Shown in pieces: positions 22,618 to 34,162 of a stretch of 64,000 bases of DNA; positions within the stretch are counted from its first letter, which is position 1; the number at the start of each line of letters is the position of its first letter. This DNA comes from Phlebopus portentosus (taxonomy: Eukaryota > Basidiomycota > Agaricomycetes > Boletales > Boletinellaceae): positions 930,001-994,000 of the forward strand of contig JAYXKI010000006.1 in the NCBI GenBank assembly GCA_037892935.1, given 5' to 3'. The notes beneath the pieces were generated by a model. It ran no database searches. It saw only the letters and a program-made list of their open reading frames with translations, and was not told where the DNA came from. The translations under genes and the position numbers were made by a program.

Positions 22618-25600
22618 TCATACATACAGCCATCTACCGCGCTGCTCGGCCCAAGTGGCAAAGTCATTTGAAGCGGCATTTTCAAAGACCGAGCGTAACG
22701 ACGAGGCTTGAGCCACGTCTTCCCGAACACCGGGAGTTTCTGGTGGAGTCACGGGCAAAGCGTAAGCAGTGACGTGAGGCTCATCCGACGCGGCGTGCGG
22801 CGAGAGAACACCGACCCCGGATCCACCAACGGATGTCAGGTACGGCTCGAAGCCGTCTGCTCGTAGCTCGTTTATTAGTTGCTTTAGCTGGTCTTCGGAG
22901 AAACCTGGATGTAGTAATAGAATAAAATGTCGGTGAATGACAAAGCAATAAGGAGAGGAGAAACCGTTAGCTTGCAGGCAGAATATCCTGAGACAGCAAT
23001 GGCTTACCGTCCGGGACTAATGTTACCGCGCATCCGCCCCCTCCGGCGCCAGTCAGCTTAGTCTGGAGGTTGTAACTCGCCGTCTTTGATTTGACTGCCT
23101 CTAGTGCAGGATGAGAGACACCTAGGTCACGCAAATGTGCGTGATTCTCGTTGATAAGGCTCTGAAAGGATACATCAAGGTTCTGTCCAGATCCGCTATG
23201 CAAAAGACATACTTCGAGTCCTTTAAGTTGCTCTCTGCGCGGAAGATCCGGGTCAGCGAGTATGCGACGCGCCTCGTCGCTGATAGTTTGAATTGCTTCC
23301 AACAGTCCTTCAACATATTCAGGCTCCTGAAGACCAGATGTAATCAATAAGTACCCTGAAATATATATCTTCAAAACTCACGTTTTGCTTTTTCAGCGCC
23401 ACACCGGCGACGAGGGCCTTTGTGTTTCTTGGAACCTTCGTATCTACAAGCAAGAATCTCAAAGACTTGAACCTGTAGCATGAACTGATTAGAGTAAAGT
23501 AGGCAGTCATATGTCAAGGACTAACCCGTGAATAGGATCCATTCCGCTTTTCTTTCCAAAACCAGGACGTGTATACGCAAGAGCGCCACCAAATATAGAA
23601 ACGCAGTTATCCACTCCACTAGGATTTCCATGGAGTACTTTCTCAGCAACGAACGCCCACCGGTTGATTTCCTCCGCTACGTCCGAAGGAAGTGCACGTC
23701 TTCCTTGATGGCTGACGTGAACATGTCCAGGGTGCTCCGGACCAATCGGGGGCACGGTTGGAGCAGGCCGAGGCGGTACGGATACACGCTTCAGGACGAG
23801 CAACAAGGCGCTCGCAGCGCAGGATGAGAAGGATGCAGAAGAGCCGAGACCTGCACCAACAGGAAGTGTGCCCCGCGCACTGAAGTGTATCGCAGGCCTC
23901 ACATCACCGGCGAGCGTCATGTACAGATAGAGGAAAGTCAGTGCCGCGTTCCGTGCAGTCGGAGAGTCATGTATGGAAAGTGGGAGCGCCTGGGTAGAGA
24001 TTGCCTCGATTAGCTTTGGATCAAGCGTATCTGGATGGTTCGTTCCAGGAGGAATGTATGTCACAGCGTCCCAGGGAAGCTCGTCAATGTTCCACTCGTG
24101 ACGATAATCTGCAAGATCCGTGAAATGGACGGATATTTTGTTGTCCTTACGGGGTGTAGTAAGGCCATAGCATCGCAGATCTACCGATGCGGCAAGTGCA
24201 GTCTATTCATATCAAGCGCGTCAACTCAGGCGATGATGCCAGTTGTCACTAGCGTACTCACAACGCCATGCACAACTGCATGTTCACCAAACAAGATGAC
24301 TTTGCCAGGTGCGCTGACAAACCATTCTCTCTCATCTTTATGGCGACTTTCGGGCTCGCTGAGAGCAAGCTTCTCAACTGCGCGACTGATCGCGTGACCC
24401 TCACGTTTCAGTGAGGCTCGAACATAATGATGGCCGTCAACACCCTGTTCGAGCGTAATGGCGCCAGCCTCGAGTAATGCATGTTCAAGATCATCCAGAA
24501 GATCATCCGTGTCCTCAATACCAACACAGAGCCGGATCAGATCTTCTGGCAAACCGCGTTCCGCACGCGTAGCAGCGTCAATCGACGCGTGCCTGAAACG
24601 ATGAGAGAAGATCAGTATGCAGCGAGTAAACGGATTACTGAGAGAGACGGGAACGTACGACATGACGCAAGGCATGCTGATCAGGGAATTCACGCAACCA
24701 AAGCTGACACTGATACCCCAAAGGCGAGTTGCCCCAACAATGCGCTCACTAAGTGCTTTGTCGCCTGTTTCAAAACTCAGCACAGCGCCAGCCCCACTGG
24801 CGATGCGCTCATGAACTTCACGGCGAGGATGGTTCTTCAAGCCTGGATAGTGGACCGTAAAGCCAAGACGATCAAGCATAGTTGCGACGGCCATCGCCGA
24901 AGACTGTTGGCGATCCATACGCACTGCAAGAGTCTTCGTTCCACGCAAAAGAAGGAAAGAATCAAACGGCGAAAGGCCATTGCCGACAGAGTTTATAGTA
25001 AAAGCCATTTGCTGCGTTTTTTCTTCGGGTCAGCTTTCCGATCAAATCGTAGAGAAGAAGGAAAAATGCGAGTTTGAGAGAATAACTACCTTTGCGAGAT
25101 CATCGCGGTTGCAAGTAATGACGCCAGCCATAAGATCATGATGACCACTCAAATACTTAGTTGCACTGTCGTAAACTATGTCCGCACCATGTTCAAGAGG
25201 TTTCTGGAGGTATGGGCTCATCATCGTGTTGTCAACTACGATGATAACCTCCGGCGCTCGTTCCTTCACAAGCGCCGAAATCTTTGCAAGGTCTGCAATT
25301 TTGAGCAACGGATTCGTCGGACTCTCGAGCATGACCATAGCTGTCTTTCCCGCTTTGACGTATGGAATAATACTCTCATCATTCGTCGTGTCGACATGAT
25401 GAACAATGACACCGCCGTGTGACTTGAGGAAGCTTAGGAGGCGGTTCGTCCCTCCATACAGATCGTCGCCTGCAATCACCTCATCACCAGGCTTCAGCAC
25501 GCGAGTAATCACATCCATAGCGGCCATTCCGGACGACACGGCGAATGCGTGCTCCGCCGAGGACATTTTGCAAGGTGATGTTCTGCATCACAAAAAAAGT

Positions 25601-25878
25601 ACAATGGATCCGCGTCAAGCTGCGTCGAAAGGACAAGTATGTATGCATCACTCACCGAGATGGCTCCTTGTCGGGTTACCACTGCGCGTATAGTCATACT
25701 GGCCTGAGACGCCCTTGAAAGTAGCAGTCTGGTATATTGGCACAGAGCTCGCCGAATACTGGTCTTTCATGTCCGGATTCTCTACAGTCGCGCATAGTGT
25801 CGCAAAGCGGTATGGCTTACGCGGTGCGCGTGGTGACTCTGGGCCTGGTGTCGGCAGGTCAATGTTCGGGGCGGACAT
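22618..25878 (-). CDS. Apparent fusion: cystathionine beta-lyase - mevalonate kinase
   Basis: One gene joining a PLP-dependent sulfur amino acid enzyme (cystathionine to homocysteine) to mevalonate kinase (mevalonate to 5-phosphomevalonate). Exons: 25878-25656, 25582-25090, 25011-24659, 24592-24262, 24202-23526, 23472-23382, 23326-23008 and 22904-22618, about 924 residues. Lyase half: SVPIYQTATF, YDYTRSGNPTRSHL, AFAVSSGMAAMDV, the PLP lysine in YDSATKYLSGHHD, then MPCVMSHASI and GLPEDLIRLCVGIED. After about 47 linker residues the kinase begins: EWFVSAPGKVILFGEHAVVH, PVGAGLGSSASFSS, GNPSGVDN and TGAGGGGCAVT, ending RGRWLYV. Exon 4 encodes the lyase C-terminus, the linker and the kinase N-terminus without stop, and no in-frame ATG lies in the linker. 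Oddity: in exon 2 the frame breaks at the A-run 25566-25569 (LEHHLAK then MSSAEHAF). Exactly one added base restores all phases. Confidence 0.88.
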
Positions 25879-26354
25879 CTTGCCAGCGAAGAGTGCCTCC
25901 AACACAAGCAACAAGAGTGATGATGGATGACAAGAAGAGAGGTTGTTGTGACCGTTGGGGCAGCGGTGCTGCCATGCTTAGATGCTTGCTTACCCGACGA
26001 TGGCGTGCTTCTACCTCAGCCAACAAAATCAAATACAGCCGATGTGAATACACTTCCTATTTCATCGATGCCTATTATTTCAAAGGGAAAGTTCGATCAT
26101 CCTCAGAAACAAGCTCTCTCTGAACTGAGTGCCGCGCAGAAAGAAAATTAATATTTGCTGGGAGAAACGGATAATCTATTTTTACGCCTTACGAAGACGA
26201 ACAGAACTCTCAATGAGTCGGGTAATGCCGATCGACTCAATAGTGAGTCTTGTCTTTCGTTCAAGCCAATAAGCCAATTATCACAGGAAGAAATTGTCAC
26301 TATAGATACACAAAAGTCAAGAAAATACATGCAAGCAGCAAGAAATACCTATAA
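25879..26354. other. Intergenic between two minus-strand genes
   Basis: Holds the promoter side of the fusion gene and the 3' flank of the dioxygenase gene. The plus-strand open frame that runs through it (26155-26841) continues antisense across the dioxygenase exons and is a shadow. Confidence 0.5.
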
Positions 26355-27357
26355 TCAAAACCATCCTGCCTTTGCATTGAGACGCAGCTCAGCAGTTGCT
26401 CCTGCCACAATTTTCAGGCCTGGATCTGGATCACGCATCTGCGCAAGTTTTGCGTTCCACCATGCTACACGCTGGCGCGTAATAACATCGCTTGACTCGA
26501 GCTCAGGGAAGTTCTTAAATGGTCTACCATCGTCGATGTCTTTGTCTGGAAGACTCCAAGAATGGACCATATTTCTAGACGAACTTTCCGCATATAATTC
26601 ACACTTCGTGCCATTTGTCAGAAAAAAAAATCCCCGGCAATATTACGAGCTGGATCGAATCCCACTTACAAGTCGTTCTCCATTAACTTCGCATCATTCC
26701 CGTCGCAAACGTACATCTGGGTCGTTAGGTCGTCGTAGGCAGTTTGTCCCTTCTCTGCCTGTGGGGCATGAATCCATACATGGAAATGGGCAGCGCGTTG
26801 GACATTTTTGCCGGGCCCGTACGGCGCAGGCGCGACAGTGAGTACCTCGGCATATCCATCTCCATCTGTAGTCACCCGTCCGCGCAGAGTGTACGTCCGA
26901 TGGTAGTAATTGCCTGCCGTATCAGACTGCCACCAGTCGACTTCTGCTCCGGGAATTGGGTTGCCTTCTGGAGAGAGAATTCGAACCGTCATGAGGTAAG
27001 GCTTGAGTTCTATCTTGGCGTTCAGGATATCGACCAGCAAAGAGTCAAACGGCTGATGGCTTACTTTTCAGAATAGACGAAGAAGCCATGATGGCTTTGC
27101 CATTCTCAATCTGCCTGCCAGGTGCACCCGCGATATAGTAAGGACCTTTATTCCGGTTCAGCATATCGGCTCGGTTTCGAAAAGTATCATAGTACTCCAC
27201 CTTCAACATCAGCTTGTTCGTTCCGTTTCCCATAGGTGCGATTCCAGACAAGAGGATTATCGGACACGAGTGTGACCCAGATCGATCTCACGATACTCCC
27301 AGACAACGTTAGAAACGGCACAGGAACAGTCGCAGGCTCTAAAGTCGACGCAGACAT
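26355..27357 (-). CDS. Intradiol ring-cleavage dioxygenase
   Basis: Probable Fe(III) dioxygenase cleaving catechol-type aromatics between the hydroxyls. Exons: 27357-27201, 27145-27065, 27009-26670 and 26603-26355, about 275 residues. The core has GPYYIAGAP, PYLMTVRILSPEG, GAEVDWWQSDTAGNYY, LRGRV and AAHFHVWIHAP. This includes the Tyr and His residues that ligate iron in the family (two Tyr, two His expected). There is no signal peptide in the start MSASTLEPATVPVPFL, so a cytosolic role is likely. Oddity: in exon 4 the frame changes at the A-run 26572-26574 (DFVNYMRKVRLE then NMVHSWSLPDKD). One added A restores the family sequence RLENMV and the overall phase. The conserved C-terminal WWNAKL segment is present. 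The third acceptor (at 26604) is the weakest junction. Confidence 0.85.
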
Positions 27358-27976
27358 AGCGTCCTAGTACAATCAACACGAGAGACGGTGAGTGAGAGAG
27401 GACGGAGCACACAGCGGTTCACATATGCATAGATTCAATGAGTGAGAGTATTTCTACGCGAGAACAAGCGTCGTGTGATTGGCACGTCAAGCTTAATGTT
27501 GGACTGAATGAATGCTTGCCGGTCAGGGGCGGAATTACGCGCCTCGGTGGTGTGCGCGCGTGTCTTCTCCGAGTCGGAGAGGGTGGTGGACGGAGGACAA
27601 TCCAGAGCATCCAGTAACACAAAGCAAGGCAAGAGAACGCAGCTGACTGAGGTGACAAACATCACTGATCATGAAAGGCACTTGTCAGTCTATTCGGACC
27701 ACAGAGTTTCGGGCGGAAGTAATGCAGCTGTTTCTATAGGATGATACCTGTAATGCAATGAGGAGAATGATCTCCAAGCAAGCATTGGGCGCATGCGTAA
27801 ATGCATTCAAGAAAGGCAGTTGTAATCGGGTGATCCCGGCGAGGTAGGCTCTTCTCACGCTCACGCGTCCACCCTGCTCGACAGATTCTCACTCAAATCT
27901 CCAGCTCACCGATTCATCCTTCGTACTTCCTCCAAAGCCACTCTTTTTTTCCAATAGTAGGAAGCAGCGAGGAAGG
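27358..27976. other. Divergent intergenic region
   Basis: Shared upstream region of the dioxygenase (minus) and ATP synthase subunit g (plus). No coding signal seen. Overlapping short open frames near 27420-27744 on both strands have no motif. Confidence 0.5.
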
Positions 27977-28668
27977 ATGTCATCTCGTCTGCTGACGGCA
28001 AGTCTACGCTCGGCGCGTTCGATGCGCTCCTCGCGACCTCCTACGTCACTTGGCCGACGGTTGAATTCCACGAGCTCGCCTCAGCAAAAAGCGCAAGAAG
28101 CGGCGCAAAAGGCTCAGGAGAAAGCACAGGAGGCACTTGTTGCGGCTCAGAAGGGGTTGACAAAGGCTGTTGAAGCTGCGAAGAAGGCGAGTGGAGGACT
28201 TGGTGAGCGGGCTGGTGGTTTGCTCGGATGTGCGTTTCTTCTCTCGTTCTTTTGAGTGGAACTTCTAAAATCTGACGAATCTTATTACATCACGCGACGT
28301 TTTCATAATTGTTCGAACATGTAGCATACCGCGAACCATTGTTATACAACCTACAAGTAGGCCGCGAATTGGTGAAGCAAGTGTATATCGCGGAGCGATT
28401 GCAGCCTCCTCCGTGGTCAACGTTCATGAACGTCTATAAAACTCTCTGGCAACGCGCGATCAACCCTTCATACTGGCGTGAGTTGCTCCGAACGGGTGAG
28501 TACAAGCGTGTGGGTATTTATGCATTGGAAGCGTACGGAATCTTCAAGGTGCGTTCGGTGTGCCCGTTTTATTTTTCTGGTGTGGAGGCTGATGGGGCTC
28601 GGTATTATTCTGTGTAGGTTGGAGAAATCATTGGGCGCAGACATGTCATCGGGTACAAATTGGACTGA
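27977..28668 (+). CDS. ATP20: Mitochondrial F1Fo-ATP synthase subunit g
   Basis: Small membrane subunit of the Fo sector, involved in ATP synthase dimerisation and crista shape in the inner mitochondrial membrane. Exons: 27977-28229, 28325-28548 and 28618-28668, 175 residues, phases consistent. The N-terminus is an Arg/Ser-rich presequence-like segment (MSSRLLTASLRSARSMRSSR) followed by an Ala/Lys/Gln-rich helix of repeated QKAQEKA-type units. The family core starts at SYREPLLYNLQVGRELVKQV and contains PPPWSTFMNVY, YALEAYGIFKVGEIIGR and the end GYKLD. The upstream Ala/Lys-rich helix makes it longer than the yeast protein. Confidence 0.9.
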
Positions 28669-29756
28669 TATCTAGAAAAGTTACCTCCACCTCATATAGG
28701 AGTAATCGTATTTTCTGCGCCTTCGCTTTTCTGATTGATAGACCACAACGCATTTCTTCGAGACTTCAACTCGTGGAATGGACTTACCCCATGAAACAAG
28801 GGATCGGTTCCATGATGGTTTGGCTTCATCGTAGGCTTTCGCAGATCCTCCCCGAGTCAGAAGAAACTTTGACAGAGTCCGCAGTCTTTCCGCTTTCTCT
28901 CCACAAAGGTTCCTCGCGTTCCTCCGATTCCGACCTTCATAATTGCGGACCTGGGCGATTAACGATTAACAGCTCAGTTTTATCAGTGGTTTATCCCGAC
29001 TTTGACAAGTCTGAATGCCGAGCTTGAGCTGCGAGAGATTGCAAGACGCCATGTCCTCGAGACTATGTCGTTTTTGGAAGAGATATGTAAAGATGCTGGT
29101 GAAGTTGTCTATCATGCATTCCGACGTTACCCGCTTGGGACGACCGGCGAGATACGAACGTAAAAAGTGGGCAGATTGAGGTTCTTCTTGGGTGCTTCAT
29201 CATTAGTCTTAGAAGGTGTTCAACCAAGTGATGATGAAGTCAAGGGATTTAAGTGAACGAGTGTATGAATGACGTCGAGAGGATTCTGAAGACCTAAGAG
29301 AAGCTGATTTGTGAAACCAATATATCATTCATCTGCTAGACACGGCAACAAGAGAGCTCGGACAGAAGTTCAGTTCGCAGATTGTTTTGAACTTGTGTAC
29401 ATGATCACAACCTGTGGACTTGCCAATCTCGGTGTCGGGAATCCTTATCTCTGAGCTCTCCCCTCCTCCCGTTTCCCGAATGGACACGAGATAAGAGACA
29501 AAAGAATGCAAAACTGTACGGATGCTCTCGGATAAAATCTTGCACATCGGATAGTAACCCTGGAGAATAAAAAGAGTCTGAGTTTGAGCGGTATTCCTAT
29601 TACTCTCTCAGAAGAGAAGAAAGCTTGAACCCCGTCTTGTCTCCTCTTGCTCGCTTCCTACTCACCCACGCGCGCACGCACTGAAGCTTCTCTTACTGTT
29701 AACCTTCTTTCTGTAACTCAAGATAACGAAAGCGCAACACCGAAAAGGCGAACGAC
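28669..29756. other. Intergenic with a possible coding remnant at 28965-29163
   Basis: A plus-strand open stretch near 28965-29163 (with ELELREIARRHVLETMSFLE and ending GTTGEIRT before TAA) looks codon-like but has no start, no partner exon I can join, and no family I recognise. The remainder carries the CT-rich promoter of the uricase gene. Confidence 0.35.
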
Positions 29757-31001
29757 ATGTCTAGTGTAGGGCTAGCTACTTCGCGTTACGGGAAGGACAA
29801 GGTACGGGTGCTCCGCATTGTGCGTGGAGAGGGATGGCACGATATAGTTGAATATGAAGTGCGGGCGCTTGTTGAAGGGGATTTCGATACCAGGTGTGTT
29901 TGCTTGCGTCTTCTGAATCGGGACTTAATTGATTGCATTGAATAGCTTCACGCAGGCGGATAATACTGTCGTTGTTGCGACTGATTCAAGTACGTACTGT
30001 ATTCCCATTGACCATGCACATACAGTTTACTAAAAGGCGCGTGAATTGCTGCGTAGTCAAGAACATAACGTACTGTGAGTCTTCGGTTCTGTCTAACACC
30101 GCATGTGCGCATCTCAACGTTGTTCATTACATAGGGCTGGCGAAGACATCCCCATTCGTGCTGGTCCCGGAGCTATTCGGGCTTCACCTTGGGGCATTCC
30201 TGCTGGGCAAATATGGGCATTTGCACCGTGCGTACGTGACTGTGCAGCAGCTGCGTTGGCAGCGGATCAGCATTGATGGGAAAGCTCATCCGCATTCGTT
30301 CTGGAGGGATGGGGATGAAAAGAGGGTCGTCGACGTCGAGGTGCGTCATTGGACTGGTAGAAAGGAGGTAGTTGAGATTGAGTTCGCGTCTTATCTATGT
30401 CTGCTGCAGATCGACGCGACGGGAGGGAAGGACGCGATGACGGCGACGGTGACGTCGGGCGTTCGTGACTTACTCGGTACGTTCCCTCCGAATGAAATGA
30501 AAATGAGACTCAGTATGCTCATATGTGTGTCATTTTGCAGTGCTGAAATCTACGGGATCTGCATTCGAGAACTTCTTCCGCGATGAGTTCACCACTCTCG
30601 TCGAAGTCGACGATCGTATCTTCTCCACCTCAGTCGACCTCAAATATGAGTTCACGCCGATCTCACTTGGCGAGCACAAGGCTCTTGAGAATACGCTTTC
30701 CAAGCTCAAAGAATCTTGTGCTTTCGATGCGGTTGCCGCACGTGCACGAGAGATTACGTTGACGACCTTCGCGACGGATGAGAGTGCGAGTGTGCAGGCG
30801 ACGCTGTACAAAATGGCCGACCAGATTGTGCAAGAGCACAAGCAGGTGCTGAGCGCGGCGTATGCGTTACCGAACAAGCACTACGTGCCTGTCGACATGA
30901 AGTACATCGGGATTGATAACCTCACACCAGCGAAGGCTGAAGTGTTTATTCCTCTCGCAGCGCCGAGTGGTCTAATCACCGCAACGGTAGCACGCAAGTA
31001 A
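29757..31001 (+). CDS. Urate oxidase (uricase)
   Basis: Cofactor-free oxidation of urate to 5-hydroxyisourate in purine catabolism, normally peroxisomal. Exons: 29757-29893, 29946-29989, 30057-30074, 30135-30476 and 30541-31001, 333 residues, phases consistent. Motifs: YGKDKVRVLRIVR at the N-terminus; VVVATDS with the active-site Thr-Asp; KNITYWLAK; STGSAFENFFRDEFTTL; YALPNKHYVPVDM with the active-site Asn; a C-terminal region ending TATVARK. Exon 3 is a microexon of 18 nt, required to link the ATDS motif to the following helix. The last three residues are A-R-K, not a canonical PTS1 such as SKL or AKL, so the peroxisomal signal is missing, unconventional, or on a splice form not seen here. 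Confidence 0.93.
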
Positions 31002-31345
31002 GCAAAGCAAGAAGAAAGTTAAATGGCGTGTAAATACCAAGTAGGAAAGATGAATAATTTATGGCTGTGCACGAGAACAATACAAAAAAAATGAAAAGAA
31101 AACAAACAAAAGGAGCAGCACAGGAACAACAACGCTGACGCGAAGTTACGTCAGCAAGATTGGAGCCGAAATTACTCTAGATGGCAAGCGATGACGTAGA
31201 TGATAGAGGTGGGAGAAAGGAGAAATAAGGCAGTTAGGGTCGTCACACTCAGTGTTCAGTTCCATACACCCGTCTCTTATATTCCGATCCAAACATCCCG
31301 CCGACGCACGCACATACATCGACTACTCACAATAACACCAACACC
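31002..31345. other. Intergenic between uricase and the zinc-finger factor
   Basis: Uricase 3' flank with A-rich sequence near 31081-31110, then a leader region before the ATG at 31346. No coding signal. Confidence 0.5.
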
Positions 31346-34162
31346 ATGGCCGGCGACCACAAGTGTCCTGTATGCCAGGCCACCTTCACAAGACCTCAGC
31401 ATGTTGCTCGCCATATGCGATCCCGTAAGTAAACGATTATTCAATATAACTCTCTCCTTTCGCCTAGCCCCATGCCGCTCTCCATCACCCCTCCCCATCC
31501 AGTGGAGCCATCCAGCGGAGTTTTGTACTACTGTACTATTTTATTGATCAACGCCCCATCCTCATTCGACAGATGCGTCTTGGACTCCGCCCCGACGCTC
31601 CTCATCCGCCACCGTTTCTCCATCAAATTTCTTTGATCTGTCTTGTGTCTTGAGAAGCGTCGCACTAACCACTGACTTTTCTCCACTTCCTTTTTCTGTA
31701 TCTCAGACACCGGCGATCGACCTTACAAATGTCAGCATTGTGGGGACCAGTTTGCCCGCAGGTAAGCAAAGCGCTCAGCAACTTCTGATGGAGTAGAGAA
31801 GCTGACGATTGATGTATGTATGTATTGGTAACATAACAGTGATTTGCTTTCCCGACACGTAAATAAGTGCCACGCCGGCGACAAGCCACCCACGACGACC
31901 GCTCCGACCCGGCGGAAGGGTGGTGCATCGTCGACACGAGCGACGACGTCGAAGCAGGCGTGCGATCAATGCGTAATCGCGACGCTACCCTGCGACGGTG
32001 CCAATCCATGCTGTATGTCTTCACTTCTCACGCTCTTTTGTCCCGTGTTCGCCCACTCACTATAATTCTGTTGATTTTTCCTCGGTGTAGCAAAATGCGT
32101 TCAACGCAAGAGCCCCTGTACATATGTCAAGTTCCAGCGACAGACAGCGCCGGTTGGTCCCGGTCACAGACATTCTCATTCCGTCGAATCCACGTCATCG
32201 ACGTCAAGCTTCATCGGATCTGTTCCGCGACCAGATGAGCTATTCTTAGGTCCGCCGCCACTCACAGTGCCCTCGATGGGCGCAGGTGCCGGCGAGCTCT
32301 TCTATCCCGCTCAGTTTGCGTTTAACGCGCCGCCAGGTGCGCAGAATTGGGACAGCGATTCTTCTAATCCCCCAACGCTCAGCTTCTCTGGAACAGACTC
32401 GGGCGCCGATTCATCCTCTTCGGATCCGGCCCGTTTCCGTGACCCTGCCTTCTCCCAATCAAGCTATCCGCCTGGTTTGGCGGGAGGGGGCGTCGGGTTC
32501 GCGGCGAATTCAAATCCTTATTACTCACTTCAAAACCAGCAGCAAGGACAACAAACTGTAGCACCTACCGATGCTTGGCAGTTTCCGACAGACTTTAGGC
32601 TACCCTTGCAGCGGAAGATGGACGAAGGTTTTGCTCAGTACCTACCGGCAAGCTCTTCGGCGCAATTTGGCGGATCATCAGCCATGGTCAATCCAACAAA
32701 CCTGGAATTTAACGGCAATGGTGGTAGTATATACGGTTTGCACGCTCGCAGAGGATCTGTCGGTGCATACAGCGATGGGAGTGGCTTTTCTGCTCCAAAT
32801 TCAGCTGCATCTTCAAGCACGCATCTTCCGCTTGAATTTGATCCGAATGAACAACCACAGGGTGGTCAGCAGATCCAGCCGTTAAGTATGTTGTATCACT
32901 TCGATGACAACCAGCAGGCTCCCCCTTCGCGAGAGGGTAGGGTTGCCTCGTCATTCGGATTGATGTCGCTGGCTGATGGCGACCAGCCATTCATTGGCAG
33001 TTTCAACAGTTCCAATAACAACGCGAACATGGATGGGACGGCACCTTTCTTCACTCAGCACGCGATGAAGCTTCCTCCGCAGGATTCAACTCCCCGGCCC
33101 TTCCGGGACGATGAGAACCGTAATGTAACCACCCCTCGTGACCGAGAACAAGAGATGCGTGAGCTGAAGGAGTTTTGGAAGCAATATCTGCGGACGCCCC
33201 TTACCGGATCATCCCTTGGCGCAACGCCCAAAGCTGAATTGCTCAATAACCAGCTTGGTTCGTTTGGTGATGGGTCTCGGCCGACGCCGAAGCGCGGGCT
33301 ATCGCGAGTTGCGTCATTGCCATCCGTACGCACACCGCCGGACGAGAAGAATGTTGCTGTACCTTCGCGCGTGACGAATTCGCATAGTCAGAGCCATGCA
33401 CAGCTCCCGGCTTTGCAGAATAACGAAGATTTGAAAAGCTATGAGCAGGCTGTTTTGGCTCGCAAGCCGCTGAACCTGACCTTTGTCCCGCCGCGAAAGG
33501 GCCGTCACTCGATATCGTCATCGGCAAGTCCTCAGCCGGCTCCCGAGCAGCCGCAGCTGCCTGGAGCAAGTCTAGCAAATTTGCTCATGTATCCGCGTCC
33601 CGGTCCTCTCGCGGCGCTGAGCAGCACGGATGGTGGAAACTCGAGTGACGACAATCCAGGTCCAGCTGAACCGTCACTAAGGCCTGGATTCAAGCGCCTA
33701 GCTTCTCAAACGCTCGAGAATTCGACGCAGAAGCGAACTATGTTCCGATGGGGTGAGTCTGAGGATGTCATTGATGATAGCGAGTCCGACGCAGATGGAC
33801 CAAGTGATGCTGGGTCGCCCCCTAATCGGTTTGACGGATTGAATTCGTCGTTGAGGACAAGTAACATGAGTCCGAGTAGCTACCATCGCAATATGCAGGC
33901 TGCTCATTCTGGTATGAATGGCCCCGGCTCTGGTACGGAAACGATACTAGATCGGTTCCGGCGACAAAGTGCGCCTTCTGGGCTACGTCCGAACATATCT
34001 GCGATGGAAGTGACTAATGGAAAGATGGATGAAAGTAGTCCGAGTCCTGTCTCGTACGCAGCGAGCCCACTACAAGCGTCGCATGTTGTGGATAACGTTC
34101 AGTTAAGCGCGCCTCGACCCGGACTGCCCGGAGTTGACGGCAATGCTCTTGTGAAGACATAG
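31346..34162 (+). CDS. Transcription factor with two C2H2 fingers and a Zn2Cys6 cluster
   Basis: Nuclear DNA-binding regulator with unknown targets. Exons: 31346-31424, 31707-31761, 31840-32012 and 32091-34162, 792 residues, phases consistent. Finger 1 is KCPVCQATFTRPQHVARHM followed by RSH. Finger 2 is CQHCGDQFARSDLLSRH with the final His after four residues. A fungal binuclear cluster follows: ACDQCVIATLPC, DGANPC, SKC, VQRKSPC. Its spacing is exactly C-x2-C-x6-C-x5-C-x2-C-x6-C, but it lacks the usual basic RxRK between the second and third Cys. The 690-residue tail is Ser/Pro/Asn/Gln-rich with one conserved-looking island, RELKEFWKQYLRTPLTG, and ends PGLPGVDGNALVKT. The tail and 3' flank are duplicated at 40.3-42.6 kb. 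Confidence 0.9.

Noticed and set aside
24481..25077. 198-codon plus-strand open frame
   Set aside because: Antisense shadow of the lyase-kinase fusion gene.
26155..26841. 228-codon plus-strand open frame
   Set aside because: It is antisense to the dioxygenase exons, which carry clear family motifs.
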